Shown: in pieces, positions 26,255-38,800 of the stretch
How the letters are laid out: the number at the start of each line of letters is the position of its first letter
Position numbering within the stretch: the first letter of the stretch is position 1
Assembly: GCA_017163975.1 (NCBI GenBank)
Contig: JAFFSR010000136.1
Span: 11,777,501-11,841,500, forward strand
Length of the DNA: 64,000 nucleotides
Source of the DNA: Anastatus disparis
Taxonomy: Eukaryota > Arthropoda > Insecta > Hymenoptera > Eupelmidae
Reading direction: 5' to 3'
The notes under the pieces: model-generated
Databases searched by the model: none
Seen by the model: only the letters and a program-made list of their open reading frames with translations
Told to the model about the DNA's origin: nothing
Position numbers and translations under genes: made by a program

Positions 26255-26522
26255 CTGGAGTTTTATCAAGTCCTAGGCGATGGCAGGCCAGGGGCGCTCG
26301 GGACGATCTGGCATGGCGGCTGTTACTGCTGCTGCTCTCTGCTATGCCGGTGGCGGGATGCTGCTGCCTTGCTGCTGCTGCTGCTGCTTCTTCAATTGAT
26401 GCTGCTGCAACAACTCCTCCGGCTGCTAAAAAACTCCGCCTTATGCTTAACTTCCTCGACGTCGTCGTTATAATCTTCGTCTTCGTCGTCGTCGTATTAT
26501 TTTGCGCTCTGGCGCAACCCTT
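26255..26522 (-). other. Candidate exon (open frame or 5' UTR) with strong donor
   Basis: On the minus strand CTCCAG|GTGAGAGAG is a consensus donor after 26255. One frame is open for 89 codons up to it, from a TAA at 26523-26525. It reads through RRSFLAAGGVVAAAS, an alanine run, QQHPATGIAE and SRAPLACHRLGLDKTP, ending in phase 1. There is no ATG in that frame and no clear acceptor, and the frame passes through CAG/GAC repeats. An untranslated first exon is at least as likely as coding sequence. It lies upstream, on the same strand, of the signal-peptide exon at 8.1 kb and could be its leader exon; that link is inference. Confidence 0.25.
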
Positions 26523-27130
26523 TTAACGGGCTGCTGCCACTACCCTTTTGTAATTACAAAAAAAAGAAATTACTCTTCTCCTTCTCTTCTCTTTTCTTTT
26601 TTAACTTTTTTTCTTCTTTCTCTCTCACTTATGAGAACTCGGATTTGACGATGCTTAATAAAAAGAAAAAGTTGAATTTTAACTGTAGTCAGGCTCCTCC
26701 TCGTCGTTATCGTTAGAATTGCAGCTTGTCGTGTACATGATAATAATGAGCTGCCAATATTATATTTCAAAGAAAAAAAAGGAAAACAACGAAGAAAAAG
26801 CCACGCGTTAAACTTGTAACACAATCTTAATATTTTTTTTTCTAAGAGCGGACGGCGAATATAAACTTTATTTTCTGTCTTTACTCTCGTCTTTTAATCT
26901 TTTTCTCTTGTTTTATTTTGCAATACGAAATGAAAAAGGAAAAAAAAGTAAAAGAAAAAATGATCTTGTCTTTAAAAACTTGTTTGTCCTGCCGAGCGCG
27001 CGTCCTATCACGGGAGCGCCGTCTCCTGGACTGAGAGAAAGAATCCAAGCCAAAAGCGAAAAGCAAAGCCTCTCTCAACCAAAAGCGTATATAGGCAGGC
27101 GAACGATGGGGCGCTTATAGTCACATACAA

Positions 27131-27156
27131 GCAGCAGCAGCAGCAGCAGCAGCAGC
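27131..27156. repeat. (CAG)n microsatellite
   Basis: About nine CAG units. Confidence 0.9.
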
Positions 27157-27683
27157 GCTCTCTCCTCTATATACGTGTCCCTCCTCTGTATCTATGTATC
27201 TGTGTCTCTATCTCGCTCTTTATTTCTCTCTCTCCCTCTTTCTGTTCATGTATAAAGAGAAAGAGAGTGAGCGAGTGTAGAAAACTACACTTACTCAACT
27301 CTATACGTGTATATATGTCTCCGTTCTCTCTTTGTGAGAGAAGAGAAGGTGGAGGAGAAGGGTAGAAGATGACGACGACTGCTGCTGCTCGCTGCTGCCT
27401 ACGAAGTATACAGAATCCAAGAGAATAAAGTGGAGAGAAGGGGTAGGCTAGAGTAAGATAGTAATAGTAAGCGAAAGAGAGAAAGATAGTAAAAAGCTTT
27501 GTACTAGTAGTAGAAGAGAGGTATAAAGCTTTAGAGTGAGTGAGGTGTGCGCGGTGGCGCTCGCGTTACGCTATTGATCCTCACATACACGCTTATACAT
27601 ACATACATGTACATAACATACATACACGCATCTATACACACAAATTCTCTTTCTCTTTTGTGTACAGTGTAGTTGTAACTCTA

Positions 27684-27751
27684 GACGAAGACGACAACGA
27701 CGACGACGACTACGACTACGACGACGACAACGTCGACGACGACGACGATGA
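27684..27751. repeat. Interrupted (GAC/CGA)n tract
   Basis: GAC/CGA/TAC units that in one frame encode an Asp-rich run (in an open frame 27540-27872). A plus-strand acceptor-like TTTTGTGTACAG precedes it at about 27666. Most likely a trinucleotide repeat rather than a real acidic protein. Confidence 0.7.
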
Positions 27752-28087
27752 CGAACCTACGCAGACTCTCTCTCTCTTGCTGATGCTGATGCTGCTGCTG
27801 GTGGTGCCTCTGCTATTTCTGCTGTTGCTGCTATACTCGCCTATACATTATAACTCGGCATTTGTCGCGTAGCGTCGCTTGTAGCAACGTGTGACGTCAT
27901 TGAACATGTATATACTAAGAGAGAAGCAAAATGCTTCTATCTCTTCTATAACTGCTCTCTCTCTGGCCTCTTTCTCTCGCACTTATACTACTCGTTGGTA
28001 CACATACCGCGCCCTTCGTTTCCTCTCTCTCGCTCGCTAGCTCCACTCTCTCTCTTGCTATCCTCCCGCCTCCTCCAACTTAGAGAG

Positions 28088-28264
28088 ATGATGTGGATGT
28101 GCTTCTCTCTTTCTCTCATTCTATTTACTTTGTTACTTACTTCTATAGGTAGGCCGTTGGGTGCATGTGCTCCTTCTGCTGGTGCTGGTGCTGGTGCTGC
28201 TGCTGCTTCTGCTGCTGCTACTGATACTGCTACTTCTCTGTACTATAGCCACAGAGAGAAATGA
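28088..28264 (+). CDS. Doubtful small ORF with signal-like start
   Basis: Starting at ATG 28088, the 58-codon frame reads MMWMCFSLSLILFTLLLTSI and continues into a Gly/Ala/Ser/Thr-rich part coded by a CTG/GCT-type repeat, ending at TGA. The N-terminus resembles a secretory signal, and a GTAGGC donor-like site follows at the TSIG codon. However, a second frame through the same repeat also gives a leucine-rich signal-like peptide (from 28161), and CT-rich DNA produces such peptides by chance. The same pyrimidine tract can equally serve as a splice acceptor. Kept only as a candidate. Confidence 0.15.
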   Translation: MMWMCFSLSLILFTLLLTSIGRPLGACAPSAGAGAGAAAASAAATDTATSLYYSHREK

Positions 28265-28691
28265 ATATGTGGTAAAAATTGCTAGGAAAAGCTTGAGAGA
28301 ACGTATACCACTGGATGCTTTTTCGGCTTACTTTTTTTTTATTCGTTGGATTGTAGTTGCACACTATTATATACGTATGGCATGTACGTAAAAACGTTAG
28401 AAATGTAAGAGAGACAAGAAGAGACGAGCTTTCATATTGGCGAAATTTCAGAATAACGCCGTGTGTACATGTACATACATATTATATATATACATATAGC
28501 AATGCGAGTTACCGTGAAGATAAGATTTCCAGAGTAAGAATATGGTACGTGATACATACATATACAAACAATCACACATAAGGGGTTATATAGGAAAACG
28601 AGCAGCTTTATACGCGAATATATACGTACCCAAGTAATAAAGGATAACCACAGAATGTGAAGAAGGATATACATGTGAGCTTTCGTTTTCC

Positions 28692-28698
<7 letters not shown>

Positions 28699-28723
<25 letters not shown>
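28699..28723. repeat. (TA)n microsatellite
   Basis: About 12 TA units. Confidence 0.9.
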
Positions 28724-28728
<5 letters not shown>

Positions 28729-28960
28729 GAGGAGTTGGCGTTGAGAGGATCGTCGCGATTTAAGCACAAGAGCTTTTCCTCTCTTTTTCCCTCCGCAGTA
28801 ACAGCACGGATTTGGTTAATTTATGCGAGCTCGTGGTACGGCACGACCTCGAACGCACACCCTCTTTTCTACTGCTTCTTTTTTTTCCTTCTTCTTTTAT
28901 TTCTTTTTGTTCGCCATTCCAACATATATACACGTTTGCACACGTGCGTTTACGCGGTTT

Positions 28961-31900
28961 TAGGGAAAAGATTATATAAAAGATTAGATGAAAAAGAATA
29001 ATTTTTTCTATCTGGGTTAGATTTGTTGAAAACTTTTTTTTATTTTAAATTAGTTGATTATTTTCTATTTTTTTACTTTTATTTTATTATAATTCTTTAA
29101 AAAGATTAGAAAATTTAGTATGTTCATGAAATTTTGCTTGATTTAGTTTACGGTATGAGACAGTATCACAGCATATTACATTTAATGTAAATTATATTAC
29201 GTATTACAAGTGACGTTAAAACTTTTCACGGGAATTGAAAAACTTGATAAATTATGAAAATACATTAAATATTAAGGACAAGAGAGAAGCAAATAAATAC
29301 GAAATAGGACTCTAAACATTAAATGTTTTATTAAACTAACAAAACAAGAGTGTTAATTAATTACACCGTTATCATTTAATTTGTTTTATGCTACACGCAA
29401 GTCTTTAAACAAGCCGAATAACCCTTGGTTTAACCACCAAATTACTTTTTGACATAGCCAAATACATAACCATTAAAGGAAAGCATCAATTACTGCAACG
29501 TTATTGTAATTTTTATTTTCCTATGTCATTTTCTTTATCCGTATATTCAAACACAAAGGAAATAATAATAAATATCTAATCTACTTTTAAATTGAACCTA
29601 CGGACGCTAAATTGTAGAAATCACAAATAGGATTTATGCAAACATAAAAACGTAAAACATTGCCAATGCAAGAAAAATAATTTGAAAAAAAATAAACAGA
29701 AAAAAAATTCTGTACAGATAATATTGAAATGTAAAGTAAATGCACTTTCAAGATTCAGTTCGTGACTGAAGCTCGTAAATCACGCTAATACTGTACAATT
29801 ACAAAATGTTCAACTGGTGTTTCTTATCATCCTGTTGGAACGGAAAATGGCTGTTAAGATCAAGAACGCTTGATATATTGAAAAAAATTAATTTACGATC
29901 CTGTGACAATTTATACATGTACACATCTATTAATTACAAAGTAAATATTAATTTGCCATATTGATAATTATTTTAATAAACGACATTAAATTTTGCAAAA
30001 TTTTTTTATTAATTATTTTTTTTTTTATTCCAACAAGTTATTTAATATTTCTCTTTTGCAAGCTAAGGGATTTTTTTTATATCTTGGTATTATCTTGTAA
30101 ATTTTCTTTTTTTTTAATCGTGTCACTGCAGCATTCCATCTCGGAAAGAATTACTCTGGATTTAAGAAAATTTGCCAAGTCTAAGAGGATTTTCAAAGAT
30201 TCGAGCGTGAAACCGTGTTAATGGCAAAAATCTCTTTATCCAATTATGAAAAAAATATTATATTATACTCAAACAAATGAACTTTTCATCCCTCTGACGT
30301 GTTACACATACACGAGAGATCAGAAACCAAAATTAATTAATCACACAACAATCAACAATGAATTATATATATACGTGTACCTTTGACATCCTTCCATAAA
30401 AAAGAAAAGAAGAACTGCAATTTGACAATACGTTTAACCGTTTGTGGCATAAATAAAGTACCAATGTTTTCCTTTCTTTTTATTCTTTTATTTCGGTTTC
30501 AATTTCATTCTTGTCTCCCACTCCATATATTTCACTTAATTTATAGTTATTGCATCTTCACTATGTATGAGGTTACATTGCAAAAAAAAAAAAAAGAAAA
30601 AAATCATTCCTAGCAAAGTCAAATAAATACTCGGACATAAAAAAAAAGAAGAGAGAGGATAAAAGGAAGAGATAGAAAGGAGATGGAGAGGCGAGCGTAA
30701 GCGGGCTTTGACCTAAAATATTTATGAAACCAATTCAATTCAATAATTTAACAAGCCAGAGGTGCTTATAAAAATTTTACAACTTTAATAGTACCGAGGG
30801 TTTAGCCATCATTAATTAATAATAAACTTACTTAACCAATCCATGACTTAATGATTTTTCATAAATATATATATCTATGTATTATTTATTTTCGGAGAAA
30901 TAATCATTCCCCCTTTGGGGTGATTTTATCGAAAAAAAAAATCTTTCCTTTTTTTCGGCTTATTATTATTACATTTCGATAATTCGGGGTACGCCATTTT
31001 TTATCAGAAAATATTTTGTAGCTCGTGTTATGTACTAAATAATGGAAACTTTTATTTGTATAAGCAATTAGGAAAATTGAATTTTGAAAATAATTGAAAT
31101 TTTGAAAATTATATTTAAATTTTGTAAAAAGTCATATGCAATTTGTTAATAAAATTTACTTTAGTATCCAATTTATTTTTAATTTTCAATCAATATAACA
31201 TTTTAGTTTTTTTAAAATTATTTTAAAATTACGGCTTGTTTTATAGATCAATTTAACAAATTAGTTACATAACCGAAAAATTTTCTATCCACCGATGTAA
31301 ACACATAAACTACAGAATCCAAAACGATTCCGAGCCTAATTTATTCAGAATACGATATTCTACAACTCTAGAGCTATTTTTCTCCATAAACCATTTTGGG
31401 GCTATAGGCTCGCTACAAAATTCAATAAAATATCTTCATATTTTATTAGCTCCTATATACCATCCTGATATCGAAATCGTGCCAAAAAAAAATTCTACAT
31501 ATTTTTCCCGCTTTCATGGGTAAGCTTGTGCTTGTTCGCAAAACAAAATGCTATACGATAATATATATCTCCCTTCGGTAAAAAGGGCTTGTACTACTAC
31601 CCTCTGTCTCTCCTATAAATTAGCGAACGAGAGAGAGAGGTAGTAAAAAAAAAATAGAATTCCTCAAATTTTTCCACATTTCAAGCTATCAGCCGCTTGC
31701 GACAGAACGAAATCGATGGTAATATTTCATGACGCCATCGCTCTTGGGCTATGAGCGTTGATTTTGGAATGGCACGTCGAAGAGAATTTCGATATTTTTT
31801 TTTTACACCTCTCTCGCTCCCTTTCACTCTCACCCTATCAACTTTTTCTTGCTTAAAAGGCGCCGTTAAGTTTATACGGTTGCGTCGTTGGAATTCTGAA

Positions 31901-34240
31901 GATCTTATAACGACAAAGATGGTAACAGTTGTCTCTTTCTTTTAGTTATATATATAAAGTTGATTAAGGGAGACAAGATGCGAAGATGTGAATGACGCGG
32001 TAAGACATTTAGGTGTGTGAAAAAAGGGAAGAATCTTATTTATTATTCTCTCTTCTTCTGTTTTTTTTCCTTTTTTTTTATCTGCAATCTAGAAAATTTA
32101 AGACTTACTAAAAATACTTTGATATAAAGCTGTGTGAATAAATTGTTTGGAAATCTTTTGAAAATCTTTTTATTTATTTATAGTGTAAAAATGAATAAAT
32201 AATATACATTTTGGCGTTGATGTCTGAATTATGGATTTTAATTACTGAATATTTTTATGTGCTTTTTATTTTAACAGTTGATTGACAACTTTATCTGAAA
32301 TAATGTTAATTTAACTTGTTAAAAGATAAAGTTTAAGTTTTGTATAATAAGCAGAGTCAATAACGACCCACGTAACTTTTTTTTTCAATTTCGATATGTT
32401 CTTTATAAAAATTTCGATAATCCAATAAAAAATTTGCTCATCACACAAAAACGTAAATCTATATAACTGATAAAACTGATTCTACTAACGAGTTACACAC
32501 CTGTTATTTTTCTTATTCTGCATTTGAATGAATACTTTAATTTATTTATATCACTATAAAATCGATATTGCGCCCTACGCGCGCGCGTACGGTTATCTCT
32601 TCACTTGTCTAAGATGCGAAAATATAAATTTTATTCTTGTAACAGATATCGACAGCAGTTTATGTTTTAAAATTCCAAATACAAGTACTGCAACAATAGA
32701 GGCGTACTAACCTGGAAAAAAGAAGAAAACTAAGAAAATAAATTATTAAAAATTTTTTGCTTTGATTTCTATTGATTACGGCAATATTATTGTAGAATTT
32801 CAAAAATTATTCTAACAGAAAATATTTGCATAATATTATTAATTTTTGTCGGCGAGTACATACGAACTGTTTTATGCATTTACTCCTTAACACAAATAAT
32901 TATATTCATTGTATTGTACGGAAAATTATAGTCCAAAAAATCGTACCATTTAAACGTTAAATGAGATGAGAGCTCTATTGTAACATAACTTTCTTGGTGA
33001 TAATGTTAATGCATAAGTTATTGTGCACCCTTTGACTACTGTGCGTATAATACATTGTATATACTTGAGTAATCGAAATATAAATGCATCTAAGTTTATG
33101 TAATTGACATATATATACATAGAATAGACGACAGTCCATTACATCTTCATTGAATAAAATTTGTTGATTCCTTAAAGCCACAGTAACTGATCAGCACCGA
33201 TCTTACAATATTTTAGAATCTATAATGTAAAAAGACTTAAATAATGTTATATAATTATTATTTTCGAAAGTAGAAAAATCCATGCCTTCTTTATTATTTA
33301 ACTCAATTCGTGAAATTTAGTCATTCCTTTTTGATATTTTCTATGAATTTTTTATGCATAAATTACAACTCCAATAGTTATTCTTGAAAAAAATTGTATA
33401 CTTTTCATATTTTTAATGTTAAAATTTAAGTTTTACTGTAAAATCAATATCCATAAATTTAATATTTTTAAATTATAATATATAATTTATTAAAGCTATT
33501 TTAAATTTCAATAAAATGAAAAATTAATATACATAAATCATAGTTTTATTTTACGCATATTTTTTTTTTTTCATAATATTCAAATATATGTAAACTGGAA
33601 TACGTTAAAGTTATTTCCCCTTAAAATTATACTTTATAAATTGACAAAAATTTTTTGGGTCACCTTTTTTTTTAATGAATTCATTTAAAGTTTTTTTTAA
33701 TAAAAAAAAACATATTTTTTATATAAATTTGACTAGATTTACCAAACTTAAATTATAAAAGTTTTTATACTAGATCTAAATAGTGAAAATAATTTATAAT
33801 TTATTATAATTATTATTAATCCCCTAGGGATTCTTTACGAGCAATTGCCCTTTTACTACTGTTTTACTACATAACTTCATTCTTCAATGATATTATAAAT
33901 ATAATTACATATAATGGATGAAAACTTTATTACTTAATTATATAATTTAATAAATTTTAAATTAATAGATATATGGTCTTATTTAAATTTTTTATTTAAT
34001 TTTTATTTTAAAAAAATACTTTAATTTTGTTTTTATATAGACATCTGATTTTGCTTTGTAACTTCGATAAAGAAAGTTTAATAAATAAAAATTTATGTAC
34101 ATCATTAAATTTTTAATTGATATACAAAATTGAAATGAGTAAATATAAAATTTTCTAAATAAAAAAGTTACAAGCAAAAGTTAAGAATTCAATTCTACAC
34201 TTCCATCAACAAATGTACCGATCGCTCTATCCCTCAAAAT
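28961..34240. other. Long AT-rich stretch without visible features
   Basis: Over 5 kb of AT-rich sequence with homopolymer runs. Small patches near 30.6-30.7 and 31.6-32.0 kb have GA tracts. No exon, transposon end or RNA gene could be supported on either strand. Confidence 0.55.
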
Positions 34241-34625
34241 AAAGTGAATGAAAAAAAAAAAGAAGAAAAAAAAATCATTACAATTACTTAAACGCAAATC
34301 CATCTACCAGTTTGTTCCACATCCGATAGAACAAGTGCGAATTCGTCCTACATCCTCCCGCGGGAAAAAAAGCTCGCGAACGACGAAAAAAGAAAAAAAA
34401 CACACGCACACAAAAAAGAGAAACAGGAAGAAGAAAAGCATCGGAGAAGTTTCACGAACCTGATTGAAGAGTGATTTAACGTCTTCTTTTGTCTTTCACG
34501 CTTTTTAACTTATTCCTCAATATATTTATATGCATCTCTCGTCATCTCATACTATTTTTCTCTTTTCTTTCCGCCTTTTATCGCATTTTCTCATTTTTTA
34601 TTTCTTCTTATTCTTTCATAACAAC

Positions 34626-34629
<4 letters not shown>

Positions 34630-34682
<53 letters not shown>
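34630..34682. repeat. (TA)n microsatellite
   Basis: About 26 uninterrupted TA units, among the longest in the window. Confidence 0.95.
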
Positions 34683-34685
<3 letters not shown>

Positions 34686-35053
34686 TCATAACGCACACTT
34701 GTGTACGTGTGTATAAACGCAGATGGCAAATATCCTCTTGCTCTCGTGCGATTAGTTTTTATTTATGGCAGCCGATTTGCTCCCTCTTCTTGTATTATTT
34801 TTTTTTACTTTCTTTTGAAAAAAAGGGCTACGTAGGAATTCCCAGTACGTTCTTACACCTTATTTTCTTTCCCTCTCTTTATTTCTCTCGTCGTCATCGT
34901 CCGCACCCTTTTTTCTTCTTTTCGCACAATCGAAAAAGACGAAGACGACGAGAGGGTAAGAAGAGAAGGAGAAGAAGAAGAAATAGCTTTCGCACCTCGT
35001 CGATTCGTGGCGCTTCGACCTTTATTATTATTTTTTCTTTTCCTTATGTATAC

Positions 35054-35075
35054 ATATATATATATATATATATAT
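35054..35075. repeat. (TA)n microsatellite
   Basis: About 11 TA units, bordered by ATACAT and ACGTAT. Confidence 0.9.
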
Positions 35076-35297
35076 ACGTATCTACGTATGTGTATGTGTA
35101 TAGGTGCACGTGTATGAGTGTAAAAAAAACAAATAATCTTTTTTCTATCTTTCAATCTCTTAGCATATATAATACATATATTAGTAAAAAAAAGAAAATA
35201 AAAAATAAAGAGAGTGAGAGAGATAGGTTTTTGGTAAAGCGCACCGTGACATAATAATGATTGCTAGGAGAGAGAGAAAGAGAGAGTGAGTGAGGAA

Positions 35298-35531
35298 ATG
35301 TTGGCGCACGCGGGGCGCGAGAACCTGGGAGAATTTATGGATCGGCTTCGACGAGCTGCTGCTGCTGCTGCTACTCGTGTTGCTGTTGGATGCTGGCTGC
35401 TGTTGCTGCTGGCGCTCGCAGCGCCCGCTACTGCTATACCTAAAGCTCTTTCTTCTCTTCATCTTCTTCTTCTTCGCTCTATATACATGTATATGTGTAT
35501 ATATATCTTATTCGTTTTCTCTAGCCTCTAG
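35298..35531 (+). CDS. Candidate signal-peptide-bearing start exon, unidentified
   Basis: After a GA-rich leader, ATG 35298 opens a 77-codon frame. It begins MLAHAGRENLGEFMDRLRR, then an alanine run, then a hydrophobic core (VGCWLLLLLALAAPATA) followed by IPKALSS. Positive charges, a leucine core and an A-x-A end form a textbook signal-peptide layout; a second ATG at 35337 would give a tighter one. The patch (about 35283-35440) is sharply richer in G+C than its flanks. The 3' end is unclear: the frame runs into CTT and TA repeats, and only weak donors such as ACAT|GTATAT occur. The region contains CTG units, and another frame and the minus strand are also open, so chance cannot be excluded. 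No downstream exon was recognised. Confidence 0.3.
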   Translation: MLAHAGRENLGEFMDRLRRAAAAAATRVAVGCWLLLLLALAAPATAIPKALSSLHLLLLRSIYMYMCIYILFVFSSL

Positions 35532-35839
35532 TAAAGCTTGCGAGAGATGTTGTTATTTATCGGATGATGAAGAAAAAAGAAAATATGGTAGGGGGTAGTA
35601 GCATGCTTGGCATACCTTGCTTATTTTATCTTTTTCTTTTTTTCCAAAGGGAGACGAAGATAGAAGGAAGAAGAAGAGGAAGAGGATGGAAAGAAAGAAT
35701 AAGAGAGGGAGAAAAAAAGAGTTAGCCTTTAGGGAGTTAATTGAAACGGGTTTTCTCTGTTCGGGCTTCTCTAGCGCGCCGACGCGTTAGGCGTGCATTT
35801 TCTCTCTTACTCTCTCTCTCGCTCTCTGATTTTCTCTTT

Positions 35840-35863
35840 CTATATATATATATATATATATAT
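35840..35863. repeat. (TA)n microsatellite
   Basis: About 12 TA units within a CT-rich patch. Confidence 0.9.
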
Positions 35864-35899
35864 TGCCACAGCACATGTATATATATACACTACTCGTAC

Positions 35900-38800
35900 G
35901 TGTATATAAGGGTAGAAAGGGTGTGGCCATAAGCTGGCCCCTGGGACGGTAAAATGAAAAGCGCGTAACATTGTACCACACTAACCACTCTTGCCACGCA
36001 CACATGATCACTATATACCTTATACTCGTTATTTCTCTGCTCCATTTTCTATGCTTCCATACCCTTGAAAGTTTGATTTTTTTCTTCTTTTTTTTTTGCT
36101 TTGGCTTTTGCTTTTGCTTTTTTTGTAAGGAAGAGAGAAGGAGCAAACAATAGTCATCAAGTTTTTTCCCGAATTGTTGGAATGTTTTCTAGGGTGGGAT
36201 GAAGTTTTTTTTCAGAATTATAAAGATGTCTTGATTTATTTTTTTCTTCGGTGTATTAAGAAGATATATATTTTGAAAATTTTTTTTTACTGGATTTCAC
36301 GTGATTATCTCTGCTAAATCAACTGTTAATTGCTTTATTAGTTATACTAAATTTGTTATCAAATTGAGTATAAATTATTTCATAATTAAATTGGTAGAAT
36401 TAGGAATTTCATTATTATCAAATGTCAAAGTGAAAATTGATTTTTATTACTTCATATCGAATTCTCGTTTATTCATCAAAATTTAAACTATCAATCGATC
36501 ATTAATAACTTTGAAGAAAAAGTAAAAATTCGATTAGCAATAAAAATAATTGAAATCGTGTAAAATCTGAACGAAACATCGCCACAAGGTATAACGAAAA
36601 AAAGGGGATATAAATACGTATACCAAAATGTACGACAATGTTAAAATCCATCGATCCAATATCGTAAAAATAAATATTCTACGACATGTAGGTATGTCAA
36701 GTAAAGCGGATTTTTTCTTTTTTTTTTATTATACGTTTTAACGAATTATCTTTTTTTTTAGCATTCAGTAGTTACGCATAACATGAAAACCTCTTCTTCT
36801 TGCTTGCTCTCTCTCTCTCTCTCAACGCCATAAATACATTTATCAGATGAAAGGGCAATAACCATTGATCGGGAAAATCATAAATGGGGGGAAAGGGTGG
36901 AGAAAGTGGGGGGGAGAAGTTGAAAGTCGGTAATTCCTTATACTGGTTTAGTAGGGCAAAGCCGAAAATGTAATAACCGTGAATACGAAACTACAACCTC
37001 ATACCGATGTTAAATATGTAGAAAAAAAAGCGTTCGTCGAGCATACACTAAAAACAAATAGTCTGTAATACGTTGTACATATAAGGTATTAGCATTTTGT
37101 TTTGCATATACGATCGCTTTAATATTATTCATCGGCGAGATGCCTTTTTTTTATTAAAAATTTAACTAGTGATGCTGCTGGCTGTGGGCGGAAAAATTTT
37201 TTTAATGGTTTAATGGTCAAAAGGGAAGTTGAGAAAACATTTTTTTAATATCCTTTTTTTTAATGTCTTTTTTTTATTAAAAGTTAAATTTTTTAAATAT
37301 CAACAGATTTACATTTTGATCCTAAAAAATTTTTTTGGATTTGAATTTTTTTAAATTGTATTAGTTTTACGTAATGAAAGCGATTTCTAATCATGAAAAG
37401 AGTTATCAGGATGAAATTTAAGAATAAATCTATTCATTGATTAAACTTTCAAAGATAAATATTATTTGTCCGTTTAACCATATTTTAATTTAATGAAGGT
37501 GTCTAAAGAAACTTATTTCTCTCATATTTGAAATTAAAAATTTAATAACACGCTTTAATTTATAACTAATGAAATTAAACAATAATTTAATTTATAATTT
37601 ACTACTTATTAAACAATGAAGAATATCAAATACGTTTTAAAAAAAGACACAAACTCACGGAACATTTAAAATATTATATCTTTCCTATTAGACGAAATAA
37701 ACAAACGAGCTCGGTATACACACGCAAAAAAATAAATAAAAAAACAGAAGCTAAAAATAAAAAAGATAAAAAAAAGAAGAAACGAAAAGAAGAGCAAAAG
37801 AATGAAAGAGATGAAGCAAAACTTTTTTTTCCATCCAAAGCGACACAAAGAAGTCCGGCAAATAAATTGAGCCATTAATAAAATTTTTCGACGCTTTCAG
37901 AATATCTCTCTCTGTTCTCCCTATCGAAGCTTGAAACACACAGCGAGAGAGAGAAATGAATGGCGCTAGGATAGATAGGTATATTTATGTATGCTATAAA
38001 GTTACGTAATATATTTTATTTTCATTTCGTGACGTATATGTATATCCGAAAAGAGAGAGCGGAATATATACCGAATCCAAATGTCCCTAGCAATTGATTT
38101 CTATTGGCGCTTTCAATCATTTCGTATATATGTCAAATAATTTCATTTGTTTAGATATCATTTCCTGACAATATCCAATTTTCTTTTTTCTTTTTCTCTT
38201 TTATTTACATTTTTTTTCCACTGTCAAGTATTTAAAGAGCAACAATTTATCAATATTTATATTGGTTTTATTTAAATTTACGTTGCTTGAAAAATTACGC
38301 TGTTAGAGTTTAGGTTTTTAGAAAATATTTATAATATGTATATGTTTACTTCAAATAAAAAAAATAACATAAAGGTTTAACTTTGTTGTAGGTTTTGACG
38401 GTTTTATCCGAAGAAAAACGGAAATCCGTGTAACTGGGTAAAATTCACGAAATAGTATATACGTATAAACACGCAAAATTCGGCCATATAACCGAAAATT
38501 TATGTGATAAGATTGAACTGCTGCTACTGCTCGTTCATTTTACCTCAATAAACTTTTGCTTATGACGTATGCAGTAACTTTTCCTTAACCTTCTCTCCTT
38601 CTCTTTCTACTCTCTTTTGCCGAAAAAGCAACAGGAAATGAGAAAAGCTTTCGGTGTATAATGCTTTTTCATAACAATTGAATTTACCAGTGTCCATGAT
38701 GATAAATTCATAATAGAAAAACTTCTTTCTGAAGATTATTCTCATTCTTTTCCCAAACTTGTATATAAAACCTGGAGAATAATATACATTCTCGCATTAA

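Larger units (their letters stand above)
25858..28960. other. Largest GC/CpG-rich, simple-repeat-rich island
   Basis: This 3-kb block is the most G+C- and CpG-rich of the non-exonic part. It carries CT/GA tracts, (CAG)n at 27131-27156, GAC/CGA tracts at 27684-27751, CTG tracts at 26320-26410 and 28165-28235, a perfect TGACGTCA site at 27892 and a strong plus-strand acceptor (TTTCCCTCCGCAG, about 28797). Insect 5' untranslated exons and promoters often look like this. No single reading frame here is secure; candidates are listed separately. Confidence 0.4.

Noticed and set aside
29163..29200. TATCACAGC, the seed of the insect miR-2/13 family
   Set aside because: The following bases do not match the mature miRNA and no precursor hairpin is formed.
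34709..35254. 181-codon plus-strand ORF
   Set aside because: Built from pyrimidine runs, GAA/GAC repeats and a TA array giving Tyr-Ile repeats; not protein-like.
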